A stretch of DNA of 64,000 nucleotides, from the NCBI GenBank assembly GCA_028023455.1, contig JAQFVV010006696.1:126001-190000 (forward strand), given 5' to 3'. The notes beneath the pieces were generated by a model that saw only the letters and a program-made list of their open reading frames with translations, was not told the origin of the DNA and searched no databases. The translations under genes and the position numbers were made by a program. The DNA comes from Epiperipatus broadwayi (lineage: Eukaryota > Onychophora > Udeonychophora > Euonychophora > Peripatidae). Of the stretch, positions 55,158 to 64,000 are shown one piece after another; position 1 is the stretch's first letter, and every line of letters begins with the position of its first letter.

Positions 55158-57990
55158 TTACATTATTTGTGTGAAAATACAAATAAAAATTGGTATTGAT
55201 CTTCCTTTGACATTAACCTCTCTCACAATACAATAAAATAAGCATATTTATTCAAGTTATGCTGCAGTAACAAATAATTTATGGCTTTGTTCTAATGCAG
55301 CTATTTATATGTCAGTAATTAAACAATTAATTGGGATACCTAAGATTTTTAATAATGCTGGATTACAGTTATTTAAAGTTCTTTAAATCCACCATTAATA
55401 AAACAACAACACTCGAACAAATACATAAGATTATTGTGTTTGATGACAAATGGTAATTATATTTAATTAATAAAAATAGTGTTCACATTTGCGAAATAAG
55501 AACATATGTGAAAATCTAATTTAGGAAACAATAATTGTGGCAGAAATGGCACATATGAAAGTATGAGTGAAAGTATAAAAATGACAGTCCATTTAGCATA
55601 ATCACAACAGTACACTTTAGAAGTATTGATAGGCTTTGATGAGTATGAAATATGTGCGATTGGTAATGCATGATGGTGATGAGGAGATCCATTCTAAGAT
55701 CCAAGAAGGTGCTTCAATTCATGGCTAAAGAAGGTGATTCTCTGCAAACATTGGCAGAATTGACTCACAAACAATGAAGAATGTGCTTTATTGAATTGTC
55801 ATAGGTGCACTTTTGCCAGAGCAAACACTATGCAATAATATCTATCACCAAAGAAGTCCCAAGGGGTTTACAAACCTTGTCCTTGAAATTGGGAGTAAAA
55901 ATAAACAAAGCATATATATTGTACATATACATATAGTATTATATATATATATATATATATAACTAAAAGCCAGTATACACGTAACGCTTGAATTAATATA
56001 ATTATATAAACTTAAAACTAAGAAATAAAGAAATATCACCTATCTTTATTAATAAAGTACCCAGTGTACGAGTATGATTTGATTTACTATGTAAATATGG
56101 GATAAGTAAAATTTAAGCTAATATAATAGCTCATAGAACTAGAGGATTGCCTCCCTTTTTACATTTTGTTATTTTATATTACACATAAACTTCCCACAAT
56201 GTATAACTAATACAAATCTTTGGTTTTATGTGCTTTCATAAATATCTTACATATTATTAAATATATATAATGTAGGTGGTGGTTAGTGATTTCAAGAAAA
56301 TAATATTGATTTAATTCATATAAATATATTTAAAGTTTTAGAAGTTGGCGCTATTATTTAATTAATAAAAAAATATTTCAAAGAAAACAGCTTTTTGCTT
56401 AGTTTTTAAAAAATAATATCGTACAATAATTATCTGATTATTATTTTATTCTCCCCAGACTCGCAGGTGTTCACTATAATAAGAATAACAAATTTGTTTT
56501 TTTTTTCTTTTATTAAAAACTAGATTAATCACCCTATGAAATGTAATGAAGGGGTTTTAAAAGAGATAGTGGGGAGATTTGCAAATCTCAGAAAAATTAT
56601 CGACATATAATTTAGTATATGAAAATATAAAATATAATAATGAAAATAAAATATTGCTGCATAGACATAAAATAAAGAAATAATAACTGATCAGGAGAGG
56701 TTTAATGTAGGAGACATTACTATTAAGTTATATAGAGAGAACAAAGTACATTTGTCTAACAAGGTAAGAATTTACAAATTAATTCATAATCAATATTAAT
56801 TTTACAAGGAAAGCTTTACAAAATGTTTAAAGAAACAGATAGATGACATTTAAAAGTATCTAACAGCACTTGAAAGTATTACCTCTGTACAAACTTGGCT
56901 GTTCCTTTAATGGTTTTCAGATTTCCCCCAGAGAACTAGATCTAGTTTGATTAGCATAGATATTCAGGCAGGTAGTAAGTAGAGTATTCAACAAACAGGC
57001 ATATAGTTACAGTCTATGAGTATCTGCTTCCTAGATACAGATTTCAGGGAGGTCATCTTGAATGGTGAGAAAGGTGAAGTGGATTTACTCATGACACATT
57101 GAAATTAAACAACTGTGGATTTATTTGGCAACTGCTTTCATTGACTGTTTTTTAGTTAGTTTGTGTGGTCAAAAATAGTCTCTTTTATACTATGCCCCAG
57201 TATTTGTTGAATGATTTATTGATTGGTCACTGCTAATCATTCTTTAATCGATTTTTTAAAGAATTTATACATAAGCTTTTTCCATTGTGCTGGAAGATGC
57301 CATTGTTAGATAAGTATTCAAACCAAAATTAATTTGATAAAAAATGATTGTGACAAAAGTAAATCAATTAGTTTAGTTTCTAATTTTGATTTTAGAGAAA
57401 CTTTTAATTAAAGTTATTTTAGAAGATTAAACAAGATTAAGTTTCTCACCTTTAATTAATTTTGTCTAATTACAATTGCATCTTCCAGCTTGGATTTAAA
57501 AAGAAAAGTATAGTTTAATAGCAAAAATAATTTAAAAGACAAATTTTTATAGATTGACATATAACAAACTTTTATAGTAAATATTTGCTCAGTAGGTTTG
57601 TCTCTACAATATCTATATACATCTGAGCCACAATTACTAAATATTTACTATAACTTTAATAAATAAATAAAAAATACAGAAAATATAATTATTTTGATAT
57701 TATAAGTTTGTTACAATTAATCCTCCATTACCTATTTTGTATACATATTACTCTTTAAAATAGTAGATTTATTATTTTTTCTTTTTTTGGGGTGTGTGTG
57801 TTTAAATTCAGATATCTATGCATATATATTCGTTAAGAAGTATGTTAGTTTATATATCAAGAAAAGGAACAAAAATGTGTTAGTGAGTGGAATGTATACA
57901 CAAGAATACGGTTTGAATTTGGCTTGGTAGCAGAAGATTTGAGGTGGGCTGTGAAGTGTAATCTGAATCTCAGATTCCACTTATATATAT
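55158..57990. other. AT-rich stretch without recognised genes
   Basis: 55680-55890 and 56880-57300 are less AT-rich and may be retroelement debris. Weakly similar text to the second block occurs at 61.6-61.8 and 63.1-63.6 kb. A short TA tract is at 55938-55961. Confidence 0.45.
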
Positions 57991-57997
57991 ATATATA

Positions 57998-58061
57998 TTA
58001 AAAGGTGTGAAGGTTGCCTTGACAGCAGTTAGAAATATTGGTTGCTATATTTACTGTGAAT

Positions 58062-58062
<1 letters not shown>
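57998..58062 (+). repeat. 65 bp flanking direct repeat, left copy
   Basis: TTAAAAGGTGTGAAGGTTGC through to TTTACTGTGAATG. It is identical to 60641-60705 by eye and lies just outside retrozyme array C. Confidence 0.92.

Positions 58063-58147
<85 letters not shown>
58063..58147. repeat. (TA)n microsatellite
   Basis: About 85 bp of TA between the 65 bp repeat and array C. Confidence 0.95.
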
Positions 58148-58151
<4 letters not shown>

Positions 58152-58300
58152 AATAAAAACAAGTTAGTCACGTAACCTGCTATCACTTGTTATTTATGAT
58201 CAATAGATGGTGTCTTTACAAAAACACTTGAAACAAGTGTAAAATATTTTTACATAAACGCAAAAGGAGTCAGAATTAACTACCTCTTTCATTTTGCTCA

Positions 58301-58348
58301 CCTCCAGATCAGCTGATTTCAAGCTGGTTTGCTTTCGTCAGTGGAAGC
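58301..58348 (-). ncRNA. Hammerhead ribozyme, type I (array C unit 1)
   Basis: CUUCCA, CUGACGA, AAGC-AAACCA-GCUU, GAAA, AUCAGCUGAU, C, UGGAGG. The core is complete, with N7 being C, which the family allows. Stem II has four perfect pairs. Confidence 0.88.
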
Positions 58349-58718
58349 ATAGAGCTATAGAAACTAGGTCTAAAGACTGACTCTCAAGCATTTATGCAAA
58401 ACGTTTATATCAGTTTGCAAGCGTGAATTTTCAGACCGGTAAAGTCTTCAAACTCAGCCTAGCAAGCTAGATATCTATATGGGTCTGATCTCAGTTCAGT
58501 TTCACCACATAGTCAAAGTCTCTGCAATATATATCATTGCAAGAAAACTTTAAAGGTACATTTATGAAAAATAAAAACAAGTTAGTCATGTAACCTGCTA
58601 TCACTTGTTATTTATGATCAATAGATGGCGTCTTTACCAAAACCGCAGAAACAAGTGTAAAATATTTTTACATAAACGCAAAAAGAGTCAGAATTAACTA
58701 CCTCTTTCATTTTGCTCA

Positions 58719-58766
58719 CCTCCAGATCAGCTGATTTCAAGCTGGTTTGCTTTCGTCAGTGGAAGG
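58719..58766 (-). ncRNA. Hammerhead ribozyme, type I (array C unit 2)
   Basis: Same as unit 1, with stem I CCUUCCA/UGGAGG holding one G-U pair. All core bases are present. Confidence 0.9.
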
Positions 58767-59137
58767 ATAGAGCTATAGAAACTAGGTCTAAAGACTGACT
58801 CTCAAGCGTTTATGCAAAACGTTTATATCAGTTTGCAAGCGTGAATTTTTCAGACCGGTAAAGTCTTCAAACTCAGCCTAGCAAGCTAGATATCTATATG
58901 GGTTTGATCTCAGTTCAGTTTCACCACATAGTCAAAGTCTCTGCAATATATATCATTGCAAGAAAACTTTAAAGGTACATTTATGAAAAATAAAAACAAG
59001 TTAGTCACGTAACCTGCTATCACTTGTTATTTATGATCAATAGATGGCGTCTTTACCAAAACTGCCGAAACAAGTGTAAAATATTTTTACATAAATGCAA
59101 AAGGAGTCAGAATTAATTACCTCTTTCATTTTGCTCA

Positions 59138-59185
59138 CCTCCAGATCAGCTGATTTCAAGCTGGTTTGCTTTCGTCAGTGGAAGG
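59138..59185 (-). ncRNA. Hammerhead ribozyme, type I (array C unit 3)
   Basis: Identical in its core and stems to unit 2. Confidence 0.9.
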
Positions 59186-59652
59186 ATAGAGCTATAGAAA
59201 CTAGGTCTAAAGACTGACTCTCAAGCGTTTATGCAAAACGTTTATATCAGTTTGCAAGCATGAATTTTTCAGACCGGTAAAGTCTTCAAACTCAGCCTAG
59301 CAAGCTAGATATCTATATGGGTCTGATCTCAGTTCAGTTTCACCACATAGTCAAAGTCTCTGCAATATATTTCATTGCAAGAAAACTTTAAAGGTACATT
59401 TATGAAAAATAAAAACAAGTTAGTCACGTAACCTGCTATCACTTGTTATTTATGATCAATAGATGATATATATTGCAGAGACTTTGACTATGTGGTGAAA
59501 CTGAACTGAGATCAGACCCATATAGATATCTAGCTTGCTAGGCTGAGTTTGAAGACTTTACCAGTCTGAAAAATTCACGCTTGCAAACTGATATAAACGT
59601 TTTGCATAAACGCTTGAGAGTCAGTCTTTAGACCTAGTTTCTATAGCTCTAT

Positions 59653-59700
59653 CCTTCCACTGACGAAAGCAAACCAGCTTGAAATCAGCTGATCTCGAGG
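59653..59700 (+). ncRNA. Hammerhead ribozyme, type I (mirror copy 1)
   Basis: The core CUGACGA, stem II, GAAA, stem III and C are intact. Stem I has one mismatch (CCA against UCG). Confidence 0.82.
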
Positions 59701-60070
59701 TGAGCAAAATGAAAGAGGTAGTTAATTCTGACTCCTTTTGCGTTTATGTAAAAATATTTTACACTTGTTTCGGCGGTTTTGGTAAAGACACCATCTATTG
59801 ATCATAAATAACAAGTGATAGCAAGTTATGTGACTAGCTTGTTTTTATTTTTTCATAAATGTACCTTTAAAGTTTTCTTGCAATGATATATATTGCAGAG
59901 ACTGACTATGTGGTGAAACTGAACTGAGATCAGTCCCATATAGATATCTAGCTTGCTAGGCTGAGTTTGAAGACTTACCGATCTGAAAAATTCACGCTTG
60001 CAAACTGATATAAGCGTTTTGCATAAGCGGCTTGAGAGTCAGTCTTTAGACCTAGTTTCTATAGCTCTAT

Positions 60071-60118
60071 CCTTCCACTGGCGAAAGCAAACCAGCTTGA
60101 AATCAGCTGATCTGGAGG
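60071..60118 (+). ncRNA. Hammerhead ribozyme copy, core change
   Basis: The core reads CUGGCGA in place of CUGACGA, losing the invariant A. The other parts match. Probably inactive. Confidence 0.78.
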
Positions 60119-60481
60119 TGAGCAAAATGAAAGAGTAATTAATTCTGACTCCTTTTGCGTTTATGTAAAAATATTTTACACTGTTTGGCGGTTTTGGTAA
60201 AGATGCCATCTATTGATCATAAATAACAAGTGATAGCAGGTTACGTGACTAACTTGTTTTTATTTTTCATAAATGTACCTTTAAAGTTTTCTTGCAATGA
60301 TATATATTGCAGAGACTTTGACTATGTGGTGAAACTGAACTGAGATCAGACCCATATAGATATCTAGCTTGCTAGGCTGAGTTTGAGACTACGGTCTGAA
60401 AAAATTCACGCTGCAAACTGATATAAACGTTTTGCATAAACGCTGAGAGTCAGTCTTTAGACCTAGTTTCTATAGCTCTAT

Positions 60482-60526
60482 CCTTCCACTGACAGCAAAC
60501 CAGCTTGAAATCAGCTGATCTGGAGG
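60482..60526 (+). ncRNA. Hammerhead ribozyme copy, core deletion
   Basis: Bases are deleted between CUGAC and AGC, which removes the GA of the core. GAAA, stem III and stem I remain. Inactive by inspection. Confidence 0.78.
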
Positions 60527-60640
60527 TGAGCAAAATGAAAGAGGTAGTTAATTCTGACTCCTTTTGCGTTTATGTAAAAATATTTTACACTTGTTTCGGC
60601 GGCTTTGGTAAAGACGCCATCTATTGATCATATATATATA

Positions 60641-60705
60641 TTAAAAGGTGTGAAGGTTGCCTTGACAGCAGTTAGAAATATTGGTTGCTATATTTACTGT
60701 GAATG
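60641..60705 (+). repeat. 65 bp flanking direct repeat, right copy
   Basis: Identical to 57998-58062, same orientation. It follows ten bases of TA after the last retrozyme unit. Confidence 0.92.
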
Positions 60706-60708
<3 letters not shown>

Positions 60709-60772
<64 letters not shown>

Positions 60773-60797
60773 ATATATATATATATATATATATATT
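60709..60797. repeat. (TA)n microsatellite with a CAATAT break
   Basis: TA tract of about 90 bp right of the direct repeat. Confidence 0.93.
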
Positions 60798-61599
60798 GAT
60801 CCAGTTGGGAAGAATGATCAGATATTAAAAGAAATATATTAATTTTTTTTTTTTTACTCTTTAATAAAAACCAATTCTGACTTCTCTAGCTGCAGTTTAG
60901 TATCGCATCATACTGTGCCCTCAGGCAGAGAAACATCATACTCAGAAAGTACATGTATCCAGGCTGAAGCTATTTATAAGGTATATAGCTTGCAACCACT
61001 TTTCCAAGCTACAGGTCTTCTCCACTGAAGTAAACTTTTGGTGCTTGTACCTAAAAGTAATAAACATGTCCTGAATGATGGCAACTAATTCAGCACCTGA
61101 TAAATGCCATCTAGCTCAATTCAAACATAATATATCAAACTGTTTTAATATATTTTTACCAAGTGATAATTAGTGGTATTAGTAAAAAAAAAAAGACCAA
61201 CAAAATATGAATTTCTAAAAAAAATATTTTAAACACTTTAAATTGATTGGTGCCTAATTCATCTTTGCTCCGAATAAAATAATGATTACATATCATATGA
61301 CAGCAACACATATTAAAAAACATACAGTATTAAAATATTGTATATGATGCACACACATTTTAACATAACCTATTTGTTTGTATGATTGGAATAGTTGTAC
61401 AAGTATTTGTTGATTACCCTAACTGCACACAAATAATCATTTGTGTTGATTAAGGATATCTCAAAGATTGCAATGGCTACAATAATAAATTAATGTCACA
61501 ATAGGAATGGGAATAAAGAATAATTAATATTAGCTATAGTATTTTAGATACATGTTCCTCTGGATAGATGATTGCTTGTTTCTTTTGTGTGATGCATGT
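60798..61599. other. Stretch without recognised features
   Basis: 60880-61030 is less AT-rich. No gene or element is recognised. Confidence 0.45.
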
Positions 61600-61661
61600 T
61601 GTACCAACCAGTTTGAATTTGGATTGCTGATGTACCAACCAGTTTGAATTTGGATTGCTGA
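61600..61661. repeat. 31 bp tandem duplication
   Basis: TGTACCAACCAGTTTGAATT and the next eleven bases occur twice with no spacer. Confidence 0.92.
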
Positions 61662-64000
61662 TGAATGTGGTTCCTTGATGTGTTTCAGTGTGGCAGACAA
61701 ATGATAGAATGGCTCACCTTGTTAGTTAGTCATTATGGATAATTAGAGACATTTGGGTGTTTTAGGACAGTCAGAGAATAGAGTACAGTAGAATACTTCT
61801 GATTAGCAATTCATGTTTTTCTGGGTGTTCACAAAATTAATTTTTTTTTGCAAAGATTGGAAATTATATTAGGTATACCATAAAAAACACTGCTAAAAGA
61901 TGGTGACATATTATTTTCAGGCCTATTTGTATGTGGTCTTCTTAAAGTTCTTATCCTTACAAATAAGTTTGATTACAGTTTAAATTAATTAAATTTATTA
62001 ACTGAATTTCAATTTTCTATTGATTTGCATTCCTTCTTAGATTAATCTCACTGTGAATAAGATATATATTTTTAATTATTTCCATTGTTTGTTGATTTGT
62101 ACCCATTGCCAATTTATTATTCCTATTCTATCTTAACTTATCAGTTGATCAATATTTGAATTTAAATTAACATTTATATTACAAACTTAACTTTTATTTT
62201 TTTTTAATTCAACTTCTTTTTACACACCCAGCTATATACATATCTTAATGTATTTTTAAAATCAACTCTTTCATTTTAAATTTCCATGTAAAAGATTTGT
62301 AATTTTAAATTTTACTTAGTTATATTTTTCCTTCTCCCTTTTAATTGCTTTTCTATTTTTCTTTTTTTTTTAAAAAAAAAAAAATTAGCAAACTTTTTTT
62401 CTCAATAAAAAATAGCAAACTTCTAAGACTAATGATACAGTTTTCTTTTCTTATATCACCCTTTGACAATTAATGCGACGTTTATACAACAACATTGAAC
62501 AAAGTTTCTTTTAAAACCATTTAATATTGTCTTTGGACTATCTAATACTAATTATTTTTTCCTCTTTTTTATTTTTTGTATAAAATTTTAATCTCATTGA
62601 GAAATCAAATTATTTATAAACTTACATATATACAAAATACCGGGTTAAATATGTTATCCATATGCCAATTTACACTTAATAATCATAATTCATTTTATCT
62701 CTACAAGGGTTGTTTACTGGGGTGGTCCATGGATGTTGTACAATAATTAAGCATTTATAGATATACAAAATATTAGGTTTTTAAGATACATTATTTTTAA
62801 CAACATGTTTACTATTATAATTTGAAAACTACTATTATAAACTCTCAATTAATTTAAACAATGAATTTTTATATAACAGCACTCTTTCTTAATAAATCAC
62901 CAAATAGAATATAATATAATAAAGAACAGTAAATAAACACAAATCATTTAAAACATGCACATCAATAGTTCATTTTATGCATGTTATAGAGTTCATTTGT
63001 TTTAAAAACTCTGGAGGCTGCAAATTAGTGCAATGGCTACATTAACATCACAAATAACATAAGAAAATATGATTTCTTACCTATAGGATTTTGGAACGTG
63101 TCATATTCTTGCTGTTTGCTGCTTTATGTGAATTTTTACCAACCATGTGTAGGTTTCTATGATTGCTGTTTCATGATACTCTTATTCAATACAGTTAGAT
63201 ATCTTGGGTGGCTTACAATTATTAGGCAGGCATTATTTCTATGAGGCAGGATGCTGATGTTCCATTGGACTGAGTCTGGAATCTAGTTGTATGCTTCCCA
63301 TGACTGATAACACTGCAGTATCTTTAGATACATGAAAAAAACAGTGACTCTGGATATGACTACAGACTGACTGTAAAACTTGTAAAGACTGATTGGCTGA
63401 TAAAAAAACAAACTATTTATGTGATGACCTGTGGACATTTTTTAATTAGTTTTTATACCTGCCAGCTATATCCATTGTTGAAATTTGTTCACTGCTTTTG
63501 ATTAAATTTTTTGTAAGGATTTAATTAATTAATCTGGTTGTTTATGTATTTTTTAATTAGTAGCCATTGCTAATTCATTTTTAAGTAGCTTTTTCAGTTG
63601 AATTTTCTTCTTCTTTCAATTATTCTCTAAACTTTTATAATTTTTTTTACAAGTGAGATATTTTAATTACAATTATTTATGGCTAGCATCGTGATTTGAT
63701 TATTTATTAATTAATTTTAAAACTTTTGCATTGTTTATGAAAATTTTTCATTTTTGAATAATAGTACATTTTTTATTTATCTTAAAAACTGCAGATAGCA
63801 TTTTTAATATAGCACTGCTCATTAGCCGTATATTACACCATCCTCCATTTGAGAGTAAAATGTGTCTCTTGACCTTTTTATCTCTGATAATTTCATTATT
63901 AAATCAAATCTATTTGTAATAATTATTTCTCTAAGTTTACTTTTTTTATACCTGGACTATACATCTGGAGGGTCATCTTCTTTGATTATGCTTTTCTTTC
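61662..64000. other. AT-rich stretch without recognised genes
   Basis: Parts of 61680-61760 and 63090-63560 share loose similarity with each other and with 56880-57300 (for example TTACCAACCA.., GATTGCTG.TT, TTAATTAGT..). This may be a decayed dispersed repeat. No exon with GDSGGP is seen. Confidence 0.45.

Larger units (their letters stand above)
58148..59463 (-). mobile_element. Retrozyme array C, left half (unit 419 bp, three copies)
   Basis: Three nearly identical direct units start TAGATGG.GTCTTTAC (58204, 58622, 59041), and a fourth begins at 59460 where the array turns round. Cleavage-site spacing (58307, 58725, 59144) predicts RNA monomers of 418 and 419 nt. The very high similarity between units points to a recent origin. 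No protein is encoded. Confidence 0.9.
59464..60630 (+). mobile_element. Retrozyme array C, right half (mirror copies)
   Basis: From 59464 the units run in the opposite orientation, with CCATCTATTGATCAT marks at 59791, 60207 and 60617. Together with the left half this makes an inverted repeat with arms of about 1.2-1.3 kb and almost no spacer. The copies on this side carry more small deletions, increasing to the right. Confidence 0.9.

Overview
The window is AT-rich (about a quarter G+C by eye) nuclear DNA of an invertebrate animal. The evidence is spliced exons of a chymotrypsin-fold serine protease with GT..AG introns, long (TA)n, (AAT)n and (TTA)n microsatellites, and degenerate LINE, Ty3/Gypsy and Penelope-like retroelements (PLEs). 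No bacterial genes, operons, rRNA or CRISPR are seen. The phylum cannot be fixed from the sequence.

Host gene. Two + strand exons, 2608-2921 and 34213-34394, belong to one S1A protease gene. They join in frame across a 31.3 kb intron. The first holds the catalytic Asp. The second stops one codon before the expected GDSGGP motif. The His exon and the Ser exon are not in the window, so nearly everything else is intron (2922-34212) or intron/flank (1-2607, 34395-64000). Position 189 of the substrate pocket reads His instead of the trypsin Asp.

Layout. 1-2.6 kb: repeat end and PLE foldbacks, then exon A. 4.1-6.2 kb: a 2.1 kb LTR-like unit, with a relative at 13.8-15.7 kb. 7.0-8.8 kb: dead LINE on the - strand. 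10.0-13.7 kb: a PLE complex. 16.8-22.0 kb: a 1.18 kb direct duplication. 22-28 kb: minisatellites and a 251 bp tandem duplication. 28.5-34.0 kb: two nested PLEs, each arranged as an inverted repeat. 34.2 kb: exon B. 35-41 kb: minisatellites and a foldback. 41.6-43.7 kb: a retrozyme array next to a PLE foldback. 44.1-47.2 kb: a degenerate Ty3/Gypsy pol on the - strand. 54.2-55.2 and 58.1-60.6 kb: two more retrozyme arrays. The rest is unassigned AT-rich DNA.

The most interesting system is a set of tandem repeats with units of about 404, 411 and 419 bp. Each unit carries a type I hammerhead self-cleaving ribozyme: CUGANGA core, stem II hairpin, GAAA, a very short stem III, a UC cleavage site, and stem I pairing kept by compensating changes between subfamilies. 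They look like metazoan retrozymes, nonautonomous elements that are thought to move as small circular RNAs using PLE reverse transcriptase. PLEs of at least three families lie in the same window. All four PLE reverse transcriptases whose active site can be read have lost one of the two motif C aspartates, so the local copies look dead. Both the retrozymes and the PLE ends are repeatedly laid out as inverted repeats.
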